Source: Mucilaginibacter celer
Lineage (GTDB): Bacteria > Bacteroidota > Bacteroidia > Sphingobacteriales > Sphingobacteriaceae
Assembly: GCF_003576455.2 (NCBI RefSeq)
Contig: NZ_CP032869.1
Coordinates: 4,526,001-4,590,000 of the forward strand
Reading direction: 5' to 3'
Length of the DNA stretch: 64,000 nt
The position numbers and the translations under genes are program-made. A model generated the notes under the pieces. That model had not been told where the DNA came from and searched no databases. It saw only the letters and a program-made list of their open reading frames with translations. This document shows positions 34,499 to 42,655 of this stretch, piece by piece; positions within the stretch are counted from its first letter, which is position 1, and every line of letters starts with the position of its first letter.

Positions 34499-36511
34499 TT
34501 ATTTTATCATCTCCAATAATTCATCATCGCTAATAATGGGGATGTTAAGCTTTGTGGCCTTCTCAAGCTTCGAGGGGCCCATATTATCGCCCGCTACCAG
34601 GTAATTCAACTTGGCCGAAATACTGCTCAATATTTTACCGCCGTTCTGCTCAATCATGTCCTTCAGCTCATCGCGCGAAAATTTTTCGAATGTGCCCGAG
34701 ATGATAAACGTTTTACCAACCAACGTATCACTGGCCAGTACAACTTCCTTTTCTTCGGCAACAAACTGCAGGCCCTGTGCACGCAGCTTTTCAATTTCTT
34801 CACGGTGAACATCACCCGCAAAATACTCGGTGATGCTTTGGGCAATGCGTTCGCCTATTTCTTCGGCGGCGGTAAGCTCTTCAATGCCGGCAGCCATCAA
34901 ATTATCTATCGATTTAAAGTGAAAAGCCAGCTTACGGGCAACCGTTTCACCCACATAACGAATGCCTAAACCAAACAGGACTTTTTCGAAGGGCATTTTC
35001 TTTGAAGCTTCAATACCATCCAGCATGTTGCTGATTGATTTTTCGCCAAACCTCTCCATCCGCTTCAAGTCGGCGGCGCGGTTATGCAGCTCGTAAATAT
35101 CGCTGATGTGGCTTATAAAACCTTTACTGTAAAGTGTCTCGATGGTTTCATCACCCAAACCATCAATATTCATGGCTTTACGACCAATGTAGTGCTGCAT
35201 TTTACCAACTATTTGCGGCGGGCAGCCTTCATCGTTGGGGCAATAAAAAGCAGCTTCACCTTCCTTGCGCTCTAACGGGGTATCACAAGCCGGGCAGGTG
35301 GTGCGGTAAACAACCGGCAACGCATCGGCCTTGCGTTTATCAGGATTTACGCTGATGATCTTCGGGATAATCTCGCCGCCCTTTTCAACAAAAACGGTAT
35401 CGCCCTCGTGTAAATCAAGCCTGATAATTTCGTTGGCATTATGCAATGTTGCACGTTTTACGGTGGTGCCGGCCAGCAGCACCGGCTTTAAATTTGCAAC
35501 CGGGGTAACGGCTCCGGTACGGCCTACCTGGTAACTCACCTCCAGCAGTTCGGTCTCTACACGCTCGGCTTTAAATTTGTAGGAGATGGCCCAGCGCGGC
35601 GATTTGGCTGTGAAACCTAATTCCTGCTGCTGCGAATAGTTATTTACCTTGATAACTATGCCATCAATATCATAACTCAGGTTAAAGCGCTCCTGATCCC
35701 ATTTATTAATAAACTCCAGTACGCAGTTAATATCGGGGCAAAGTTCGCTGTGATTATTGGTATGAAAACCCCATTTGCTAACTTCCTGCAGACTCTCCCA
35801 ATGGGTTTTAAACAAAGGCTTTTCGGTATATAAAAAGTACAGGAAGCAATCAAGCGGGCGTTTGGCCACCTCGGCCGAATCCTGCATTTTTACCGTGCCC
35901 GATGCAAAGTTACGAGGGTTGGCATAAGCCAGTTCGCCCGCTTCAATACGCTCGTTGTTAAGGCGCTCAAAGGCCTTGCGGTGCATAAACACCTCGCCGC
36001 GGATATCAAAATAAGCCGGGTAGCCTTCGCCGTGCAGGCGTTTGGGTATGGTATGGATGGTTTTAATATTGGTGGTTACCTCGTCGCCCTGCACGCCATC
36101 GCCACGGGTAACGGCGCGGATTAGCTTGCCATCTTCGTAGGTAAGGCTCATGCTCAGGCCATCAAACTTAAGTTCGCACACATACTCAAAATTATCGCCG
36201 ATGGCCTTGCGGATGCGCTGGTCAAAATCAAGCAGTTCCTGCGCGTTGTAAGTATTGCCCAGCGAGAGCATAGGCCAGCGGTGCCTTACGGTAACAAACT
36301 CTTTGGTAATATCCCCGCCCACCTTTTGCGTTGGCGAATCAGGGTCGGCATATTCGGGGTATTCCTTCTCCAGTTTGTTAAGCTGCTCCAGTTTCTTATC
36401 AAAATCAAAGTCGGATATGGTAGGCATGGCCAGCACGTAGTAGTTGTAATTGTGCTGTTTAAGTTCGGCGGTTAGTGCCTCGATTTGTTTTTTTGCTTCT
36501 GCTGATGACAT
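34499..36511 (-). CDS. ligA: NAD-dependent DNA ligase
   Basis: 670 residues, full length. The adenylation domain with nucleophile Lys in CELKFDGLSMS (about 115), the OB fold (TGAVTPVANLKPVLLAGTTV), a four-Cys zinc finger (TTCPACDTPLERKEG and FYCPNDEGCPPQIV), helix-hairpin-helix repeats, and a C-terminal BRCT domain (KTFIISGTFEKFSRDELKDM) are all present. It seals nicks in replication and repair using NAD+. Complete; no anomaly. Confidence 0.97.
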   Translation of the reverse strand: MSSAEAKKQIEALTAELKQHNYNYYVLAMPTISDFDFDKKLEQLNKLEKEYPEYADPDSPTQKVGGDITKEFVTVRHRWPMLSLGNTYNAQELLDFDQRIRKAIGDNFEYVCELKFDGLSMSLTYEDGKLIRAVTRGDGVQGDEVTTNIKTIHTIPKRLHGEGYPAYFDIRGEVFMHRKAFERLNNERIEAGELAYANPRNFASGTVKMQDSAEVAKRPLDCFLYFLYTEKPLFKTHWESLQEVSKWGFHTNNHSELCPDINCVLEFINKWDQERFNLSYDIDGIVIKVNNYSQQQELGFTAKSPRWAISYKFKAERVETELLEVSYQVGRTGAVTPVANLKPVLLAGTTVKRATLHNANEIIRLDLHEGDTVFVEKGGEIIPKIISVNPDKRKADALPVVYRTTCPACDTPLERKEGEAAFYCPNDEGCPPQIVGKMQHYIGRKAMNIDGLGDETIETLYSKGFISHISDIYELHNRAADLKRMERFGEKSISNMLDGIEASKKMPFEKVLFGLGIRYVGETVARKLAFHFKSIDNLMAAGIEELTAAEEIGERIAQSITEYFAGDVHREEIEKLRAQGLQFVAEEKEVVLASDTLVGKTFIISGTFEKFSRDELKDMIEQNGGKILSSISAKLNYLVAGDNMGPSKLEKATKLNIPIISDDELLEMIK

Positions 36512-36529
36512 ATACGAAGGTAATAATTT

Positions 36530-36620
36530 AGTTTTTTGGGATTACACCGATTATTAGATGATTGCACCGATTGTTGACCGTTGATGAAATTTGATTACGT
36601 TGATTTCGCTGATTTTAATT
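36530..36620. repeat. stutter repeat (GATTACACCGATTATTAG)
   Basis: Words GGGATTACACCGATTATT, GATTGCACCGATTG and GATTACGTTGATTTCGCTG in succession upstream of ligA. Same family as at 31215-31500. Confidence 0.55.
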
Positions 36621-36660
36621 TAAGCCGCAGCGCCGCTGTGGGTGTTGTCACCTCGCCGCT

Positions 36661-37160
36661 GTTGGTGTTGTCACCATAGGTGTTCGGAAGATTTTCTCAT
36701 TCCCTCTCTTGGGAGGGGTGTGATGGATTGTGCAGTGGCAGGGAGGGGTTTTTACACCTTGCCCGACTAATATGCAGGGTGTAGAAACCCCTCCCTACAC
36801 CCTCCCAAGGGAGGGAATCGCACAATTCCCCCGCTTTTTTATTTCTTCCGAACACCTATGGTGTTGTCACCAACAGCTATACGCCGTACTTACGAACAGC
36901 GTTTTGGGGAACGGGTATTATAAGAGCGCGAGGGCACAATACAGTTGTTGGTGACAACACCATAGCTGTTCGGAAGATTTTTTGATTCCCTCCCTTGGGA
37001 GGGGTGTGATGGATTGCGCAGTGGCAGGGAGGAGTTTTTACACCTTGCCCGACGAATATGCAGGGTGTAGAAACCCCTCCCTACACCCTCCCAAGGGAGG
37101 GAATCGCACAATTCCCCCGCTTTTTTATTTCTTCCGAACACCTATGGTGACAACACCAAC
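36661..37160. repeat. double copy of a ~175-bp palindromic repeat with inverted outer arms
   Basis: Two direct copies (about 36681-36860 and 36966-37145) of a hairpin unit: ATTCCCTC...GGGAGGGGTGTGATGGATTG, a middle ACACCTTGCCCGAC, then GGTGTAGAAACCCCTCCC and a terminal hairpin GGGAATCGCACAATTCCC-CCGCTTTTTT. The pair is enclosed by perfect 31-bp inverted arms (36661-36691 and 37130-37160) and contains near-perfect inner arms (36844-36874 and 36946-36976). It encodes nothing credible. The 3' end matches the repeat at 16920-17145. Confidence 0.8.
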
Positions 37161-37306
37161 AACGGCACGGAACGACGGTGACAGCACGGCGAAACGGACG
37201 GACACACCTGCAATATCTATTATAATATGAATAAAATAAATACCATATTTTTCTTTCATATCCGCTTTACTCCTGTTAGCTTTATCACACCAAAAACCAC
37301 ATCGAA

Positions 37307-37915
37307 ATGAAAACACTTAAATTGCTGCTTTTAGCAGTGCTGTTGCCCTTTATGGCTACGGCTCAAACCAAATCTGTAAAAGCCGGTCCGCATGCAGCAA
37401 AAAGCCATCACCTTGTTGTACGGGGCGTTACTTATGCCGATTTTAAAGCTTCGGTAACTGATTTTGCCGATACTGCTGCCAAAAAGGAATATGCCGATTC
37501 GGCATGGCGCCTTTGGAAAACCGAAAAATGGACTGCCCTCGAACAATTATTTACCGATAAACAGCTAAACGGTGGCTGGCCACCAAACCGCGGTGCGGTT
37601 AACCTGCTTATTGTAACCCTTAAAAAAGGTTTCCTGATTGATCGTTACGGCGGTTATACCGATGCAAACGGCGTTTTTCAGGATAAAGGTACCTTTGTAT
37701 CGCCAAAAGGCGTACCCTTTCCGCAACGTGCCCTGCCCGATAATACTTTAAGCAAACCTTATAAAATATATAAAATACTGAAACCCATACCTAAAGTGCG
37801 CGAAGGCAAAATTATTCCGTGGTTTGGTAAACCCGGTTTAGGGATCCAATATGAAGTACCGTACCCTATTAACGATCTTAAACAGCAAGGTTATTTAGAA
37901 GAACAAAAACAATAA
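37307..37915 (+). CDS. secreted TNT-domain (DUF4237) protein, predicted NAD glycohydrolase-type
   Basis: 202 residues. Signal peptide MKTLKLLLLAVLLPFMATAQ. Residues 88-200 follow the TNT fold signature in order: NGGWPPNRGAV (88-98), GFLIDRYGG (108-116), FVSPKGVPFPQRALP (130-144), a YKIYK strand, then PWFGKPGLGIQYEVPYPI (171-188) and a final LKQQGYLEE. R113, R141 and Q181 match the positions where TNT-type NADases hold their arginines and catalytic glutamine; the His of mycobacterial TNT is not obvious. TNT enzymes cleave NAD+ or NADP+ and act as toxins or surface enzymes. The family call is by motif; activity and target are inferred. Confidence 0.75.
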   Translation: MKTLKLLLLAVLLPFMATAQTKSVKAGPHAAKSHHLVVRGVTYADFKASVTDFADTAAKKEYADSAWRLWKTEKWTALEQLFTDKQLNGGWPPNRGAVNLLIVTLKKGFLIDRYGGYTDANGVFQDKGTFVSPKGVPFPQRALPDNTLSKPYKIYKILKPIPKVREGKIIPWFGKPGLGIQYEVPYPINDLKQQGYLEEQKQ

Positions 37916-37937
37916 ATCAAGATAAACAATTATTACC

Positions 37938-37990
37938 ATGTCGGTTTGATGGTTAGCTTTATGCAGCCATTAAACCGACATTTGTTTTTT
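37938..37990 (+). terminator. terminator after the TNT-domain gene
   Basis: Long hairpin: ATGTCGGTTT-G-ATGG paired with CCAT-TAAACCGACAT, then TTTGTTTTTT. It lies between the TNT gene and the next small gene, limiting read-through. Confidence 0.85.
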
Positions 37991-38007
37991 GTTAAAAAGC
38001 TTATCAG

Positions 38008-38355
38008 ATGATTAAAAAACACGAAATATTGCACACTTTACTTTACGACGGCACCGAAGAGGGTATGTTAGATAAAACCTTCAGCTTGCCATATAACCAG
38101 GTAAAGTATGATGACTTTGCCGATAACAATTTTGAAGAACTGGCTAATGTTGCCGGTGCCGAAGATTTTAAGAGCATTACCGAAACGGCCGGCTTTGAAA
38201 CCGATGGCGGCTTCCTGAACCTGTACCAGGGCAGCGACAGGCTGAGGCTTTATTATGCCAAAAAGGATAATATGATTTATGTTTTTGCTTTTGGCGAGTT
38301 TCAGCCAATGCGGTATAAAATTTACCTGGAGGGAGTTTGGGAACTGGAAGGTTGA
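38008..38355 (+). CDS. uncharacterised small acidic protein downstream of the TNT gene
   Basis: 115 residues, acidic, with no signal peptide or membrane segment. It shows alternating strands (GFLNLYQGSDRLRLYYAKKD, then MIYVFAFGEFQ). I do not recognise a family. Its place 92 nt behind a secreted toxin-like gene makes an immunity role conceivable, but an intervening terminator and the lack of coupling weaken that. Composition and spacing support a real gene. Confidence 0.6.
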   Translation: MIKKHEILHTLLYDGTEEGMLDKTFSLPYNQVKYDDFADNNFEELANVAGAEDFKSITETAGFETDGGFLNLYQGSDRLRLYYAKKDNMIYVFAFGEFQPMRYKIYLEGVWELEG

Positions 38356-38360
38356 TGTAA

Positions 38361-38398
38361 TAAAAATCCCTTCCTGCAATTAAGAGGAGGGGATTTTT
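38361..38398. terminator. bidirectional terminator
   Basis: AAAAATCCC-T-TCCT paired with AGGAGGGGATTTTT, with T-runs on both strands, between convergent genes ending at 38355 and 38415. Confidence 0.85.
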
Positions 38399-38414
38399 GC
38401 TATTTATCTGCCGA

Positions 38415-39335
38415 TTAGTGATCGGTAGAAGTTGTTTCGTTTGTTATGGTCATCGGGAAGGTAAGGCCACCTGGCAGGCGATCGTTATCTTTAATTTGTA
38501 CGGTGCCATCTATTGTTTGCTTCATTTTCGAGCTGGTAATCCAGCCTGTGGCTTTATCAACCACCACATCCGATATCATGGTGCCCTTCATGTTATATTT
38601 CATGGGCATGCTGCTTATTATTTTATAATCGGCATTGTTATCGGTGGCCAGCGTGGCGTTGCCGTGGATAATATAGCTTTGCGCTGTAATATCCATTAAC
38701 TGGTATACCGAATTGATTTGCGCCGTCATGGCTCCCTCCAGTTTGGTACCGATAGTCCACTGATCATTTTTGGCAACCGCCTTTTCGGGTAGTACCGCCA
38801 TCGACATTTGCAGGTTACTTTTCAGCGCCGATGAGCCGAATGATTGTGTGAGCTGGCTTTTCAACTGATCTTTCCTGTCTTGCGGCAACTCCTTAATGCC
38901 ATCTACCATTGCAGATATCATACCCTCTGCATTTTCTACCGAGCGGATGCGACCACTTTTATTGATTGATGCCGTAAAAGGTTTATTGGTGATGCCTGAT
39001 AAAATGCGGGCCATTACGTTCGAGGTATCTTTGGTATCCGAATCAAAGGCCATGTTACCGTTGGGCATCTGCATTTTCATGCCTACCCTGGTGTAATTAA
39101 CCTCCATGTAATACAATGAATCGTCGGTGTTAAGCACCTTGAACGACATTTTGCCATTGATGGTTAAATCTACATTATTGAGCTGTCCGTTTATATTTTG
39201 TTTAATAACCGAGTGGGCCGAAGTAACCAGGTAATAAGTATTACCCTTTATTAACTTTAATGCAGGTTTTACCTTTTGGGCATATCCGCTTGCCGAAGCG
39301 ATAAGCATAGCGCCGGCCAATAATATTTTTTTCAT
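38415..39335 (-). CDS. DUF6263-type exported protein
   Basis: 306 residues from MKKILLAGAMLIASASGYAQ, which is a clean signal peptide; the frame is open ten codons further but the extension breaks the signal. The mature part (LKLIKGNTYYLVTSAHSVIK, then MSFKVLNTDDSLYYMEVNYT, then late VVDKATGWITSSKMKQTIDG) has the layout of DUF6263 proteins of Bacteroidota, exported and of unknown function. Single gene, convergent with the preceding small gene across a shared terminator. Confidence 0.75.
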   Translation of the reverse strand: MKKILLAGAMLIASASGYAQKVKPALKLIKGNTYYLVTSAHSVIKQNINGQLNNVDLTINGKMSFKVLNTDDSLYYMEVNYTRVGMKMQMPNGNMAFDSDTKDTSNVMARILSGITNKPFTASINKSGRIRSVENAEGMISAMVDGIKELPQDRKDQLKSQLTQSFGSSALKSNLQMSMAVLPEKAVAKNDQWTIGTKLEGAMTAQINSVYQLMDITAQSYIIHGNATLATDNNADYKIISSMPMKYNMKGTMISDVVVDKATGWITSSKMKQTIDGTVQIKDNDRLPGGLTFPMTITNETTSTDH

Positions 39336-39490
39336 GATTTGTGATATATGAGGTAAAGGTATCACAATATTTTATCAAAAAAACAGGGGCCGGTATAACA
39401 ATTATTTAAAACATAATTCGTTAACTTTATATCATATATCAGTTTAGGCCCTTTTATTTTTTTACCAATTATAAACGAAAAGGAGGTTTT

Positions 39491-39733
39491 ATGTTAAGGC
39501 GGTTAGCATTTATACCACAGCACCAATTTCATGTGCTGATCAATTTTTCGAAACAGGATGAACGCGTTTTAGCTGTATTACCTAATGAAGCAGGAAGGTT
39601 CCGCGTAGTTGACCAGGGTAACGTAATAGCTGAAGTTGATTTTGACCACGACAATTGTGTTTGTTGTAAAGGCAGATTAAAAAGAAAAGTACTGTCGCAG
39701 CTTTCCCACCAAATTAAGGAACATTACGCATAA
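39491..39733 (+). CDS. small protein with a strong Shine-Dalgarno
   Basis: 80 residues, no signal peptide. It starts MLRRLAFIPQHQFHVLINF and carries FDHDNCVCCKGRLKRKV, where CVCC near residue 57 might bind metal. I recognise no family. The start is supported by a textbook AGGAGG 5 nt upstream, rare in this genome, and a hairpin follows the stop. Function unknown. Confidence 0.6.
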   Translation: MLRRLAFIPQHQFHVLINFSKQDERVLAVLPNEAGRFRVVDQGNVIAEVDFDHDNCVCCKGRLKRKVLSQLSHQIKEHYA

Positions 39734-39770
39734 AGATTTTGATAGTTCGTGGGATGTGATCTCATGGTTC

Positions 39771-39800
39771 ATAGTCCATGAGTTTTTGCTCATGGACTAT
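39771..39800 (+). terminator. hairpin after the small gene
   Basis: ATAGTCCATGAG and CTCATGGACTAT form a perfect 12-bp stem with a 6-nt loop. The plus strand continues AATTAATTTTTT. It lies between convergent genes; no clear T-run on the minus strand. Confidence 0.7.
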
Positions 39801-39815
39801 CAATTAATTTTTTAA

Positions 39816-41594
39816 TCAACCGCCGGTTTTTGCCAGCATGGCTTCGCGTATAAATTTAACCGGGGCGCTGCCGTAGCTTAAAAACTTTTCATTAAACTCT
39901 TTAAGCTTGTACTTATCGCCCATCTTAATTTTATAGGCATCGCGCAAATCAACAATTTCCTTGTAACCGGTGTAGTAGCTGGTTAACTGCACGCTGGTAA
40001 CGCTTACTCTTTTCCATTTACCGTCGGCTTCGGCCTGTTGCTGAAAGGCCTCGCGGGTTAACAGTTTAATGGCTTCATCTTTGGTCATGTTGCCGCTGTG
40101 CACGCTGTAATCCAGTATGGTATTACATACCGAGCGCAGGTTCCATTTATACCACATCAACATCATTTCGGGCTCGTTATTACCGAAACCGTTTTCCAGC
40201 ATCATTTGCTCAGTATAAACTGCCCAACCCTCGGCCATGGCACTGTTGCCAAATACAGCCTTGATAATGCTTGGCGCTTTGTTTGAGTAAACTCCCTGTA
40301 CATAATGACCGGGCACTGCCTCGTGGATACTCAAAATCTGCAATATGTAATTATTGTATTCGCGCAGGTAACTCTCGGCTTTCTCACTACTCCAACCGGC
40401 TAAACTACCAACGTTATAATATGAATTGCCATTTTTATCGTACGGGCCAGGGCCGCTCATGGATGCTCCGGCAACGCCCGCCATATAGCCCGGCTCTTTA
40501 CGGATAACTAAAGGCTTAGTAGGATCGAGCGTTAGCAGATCTTTGGTTTTAACAAAATTGTTCAGTTTCGGGATGATCTGTTCAATAGCCGACTGAAAAT
40601 CTTCGGGTTTAACATGCTTCGTTGAGATGGTATCTATCAGCTTGCTAATCATTTCCAGGCTATCCTTGGGCATAGCGGCTTTACCCATATATTTAGGCCA
40701 AAGCTGTTTGCTGATCTTCGCCATTTCGCGATGGGTGTATTTTTTACGTTCAACGGCGGCGTTGTAGGTTTTCTCGGCCGTATTGCCGGCAACTATCTCG
40801 TACTTAAACTTATCTTCATACAAATCTTTTCCTAACCTGAAACTGCGGGGATGATCGTTTTTTAAAGCTTTAAGCCAGTCGGCATAGGCTTTAATGGCGG
40901 TAACGCTTTGGGATGCTCTATCCGTCATGAGCTTTTGTTCGGCTTTGGGAATATTGGTTTTTTTGAGCGAATCGGCAAAATCTTTGGCTATTACATCAAG
41001 GCCGCCAAGGTTTTGTTCGATAGCAAGGCTGGTTAATTCAACAACCGGATTTTTAATTTGCTTTTCAGCATCTTTATAATACTGGGGTATGAATGCCATA
41101 CGCTGATAAAAATGACGCAGGCGTTTGGGCAGAGGCTCGTAATGCTCATTTAAAATATAGGCGAAAGTACCTATAATATTGTATGATGAAGGATCCCATT
41201 CAAACTGCCTTAAATGGGTTAACTGCCATTGCAGGTAATCTAATTGATTTTGCAATATTTTATAGTCTATTTTGTTGCCCTCGTTAAGCGTATTGGGTTC
41301 AAAGCGGCTTAACGAATCAACCTGGTATTTGGCAAAATTGATCAGCTTATCCCGGCTTGCCTGGTTGGGCAGCACCATCAGGCTATCGTATTTATGATAG
41401 CCCACCGAAGTTGCCCAATCGGGGTTCAGTTTCCAGAAATTATCTAAAAATACATTTTCGTACTTAACAAAGGCTTCATCATCCTTACCTAACAAGGGCC
41501 CCGTGCCGGTGCCCCCCTCTTTTTTGCAACCGGTTAAGGCTGCTATAAATAAAATATTAGCAACAGTTAATTTGAAAAGTATGTTTTTAGCCAC
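39816..41594 (-). CDS. DUF885 zinc-peptidase-like lipoprotein
   Basis: 592 residues from a GTG start. Lipoprotein signal ending AALTGCKK (Cys near 23). The DUF885 domain covers the rest, with a gluzincin-like IHEAVPGHYVQG (about 419-430) giving HExxxxH, and the downstream Glu in MAEGWAVYTEQMM. DUF885 proteins are predicted peptidases of the envelope; the substrate is unknown. Single gene, divergent from the DinB-like gene. Confidence 0.87.
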   Translation of the reverse strand: MAKNILFKLTVANILFIAALTGCKKEGGTGTGPLLGKDDEAFVKYENVFLDNFWKLNPDWATSVGYHKYDSLMVLPNQASRDKLINFAKYQVDSLSRFEPNTLNEGNKIDYKILQNQLDYLQWQLTHLRQFEWDPSSYNIIGTFAYILNEHYEPLPKRLRHFYQRMAFIPQYYKDAEKQIKNPVVELTSLAIEQNLGGLDVIAKDFADSLKKTNIPKAEQKLMTDRASQSVTAIKAYADWLKALKNDHPRSFRLGKDLYEDKFKYEIVAGNTAEKTYNAAVERKKYTHREMAKISKQLWPKYMGKAAMPKDSLEMISKLIDTISTKHVKPEDFQSAIEQIIPKLNNFVKTKDLLTLDPTKPLVIRKEPGYMAGVAGASMSGPGPYDKNGNSYYNVGSLAGWSSEKAESYLREYNNYILQILSIHEAVPGHYVQGVYSNKAPSIIKAVFGNSAMAEGWAVYTEQMMLENGFGNNEPEMMLMWYKWNLRSVCNTILDYSVHSGNMTKDEAIKLLTREAFQQQAEADGKWKRVSVTSVQLTSYYTGYKEIVDLRDAYKIKMGDKYKLKEFNEKFLSYGSAPVKFIREAMLAKTGG

Positions 41595-41696
41595 GGTTAA
41601 TCAGAATTTTTACAATGAAGCATAAACTTAAAACATTTAAGCCGAATAAATCAAACCGGCCAGTAATTTGTTACTTTTAATAACACACAAGTACTT

Positions 41697-42170
41697 ATGA
41701 ATAACGAACACCAAATAGTAATTACCGAAGTTTTACACCTGCTGCAAGGCGGTAATGCCCATGCCGGCCTGAAAAAGGCCTTAGATGGTTTGCCCGCCGA
41801 ACTGCGCGGCGTTAAGCTTGATAAACTCCCCTACAGCATCTGGCAACTGGTTGAGCATATCCGCATTGCACAATGGGATATGCTGGAGTTTTGTAAAGAT
41901 GGCAGTCACCAATCGCCAAACTGGCCCGATGATTACTGGCCAAAAGAAGCAGCACCGGAAAGTGACGAAGCCTGGGATAAATGTGTTAAACAGATTGATG
42001 ATGATCTGGAAGAGTTAATTGCCCTGGTAAAATCGGAAGATCTTTATCAGAAGATCCCCCATGGCGACGGGCAAACTATTTTGCGTGAGGCATTACAGGC
42101 TGCAGATCATAATGCTTATCATGTGGCGGAGATTATTATGATTAGGAGGTTGTTGGGGGTGTGGGGGTAA
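41697..42170 (+). CDS. DinB-like (DUF1569/DinB superfamily) protein
   Basis: 157 residues, an all-helical four-helix bundle. It has the metal-ligand pattern of the DinB superfamily: LVEHIRIAQWDMLEF (about 50-64) and a late DHNAYHVAEIIMIRRLL (about 138-154). Bacterial members include thiol-dependent transferases, but most have no known reaction. It is monocistronic and followed by a long block of palindromic repeats. Confidence 0.85.
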   Translation: MNNEHQIVITEVLHLLQGGNAHAGLKKALDGLPAELRGVKLDKLPYSIWQLVEHIRIAQWDMLEFCKDGSHQSPNWPDDYWPKEAAPESDEAWDKCVKQIDDDLEELIALVKSEDLYQKIPHGDGQTILREALQAADHNAYHVAEIIMIRRLLGVWG

Positions 42171-42235
42171 CCTGCTTCCTCCTGTACCACAACATTATAA
42201 GTAAGTAACGCGCCTCCGAAAGAAATATGAGATGA

Positions 42236-42580
42236 GGCGGGTGGGCCCTGTCACTCTGAGCCTGTCGAAGAGTCGCGCGCAGAGGCCTGCCCACCATGCT
42301 TCGACTTACTCAGCATGACACCTTTAACATGTTGTCATGCTGAGTAAGTAAAAGCGGTCGCCTCTGAAGGGTTATATGACATCTGGCGGGCGGGCTTATC
42401 ACCCTGGGCTTGTCGAAGGATCGCGCGTAAAGGCCCTGCACACCATGCTTCGACAGGCTTAGCATGACACCCTTTTTAACATGTTGTTATGCTGAGAAAC
42501 GAAGCATCTTCTGCAACAAGCATGGCGCTATGCAGGGCGAAGAAGACCCTTCGTTCCTCAGGATGACAACATCGGTGATG
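42236..42580. repeat. cluster of TGTCATGCTGAG-type palindromes
   Basis: The 485-bp gap holds no gene but three or more hairpin units built from GTCACTCTGAGCCTGTCGAAG, ATGCTTCGACTTACTCAGCATGAC, GTTGTCATGCTGAGTAAG, GGGCTTGTCGAAGGATCGCGC, ATGCTTCGACAGGCTTAGCATGAC and CTTCGTTCCTCAGGATGAC. Forward and inverted forms alternate. Confidence 0.75.
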
Positions 42581-42655
42581 CCATATTTCCTTCAGCCGCC
42601 TTAGGTTTTACCTGCCCGCAATAACGCTATTTATTAAGCACAAGTAGGTAACTAA

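Noticed and set aside
36730..37230. Several 74-83 residue frames within the compound repeat
   Set aside because: Both copies and both strands give similar frames, which is expected from a palindrome; no start signals.
42249..42575. Possible CRISPR array
   Set aside because: Repeat units are palindromic, unequal in length and alternate in orientation; no constant spacer length and no cas genes.
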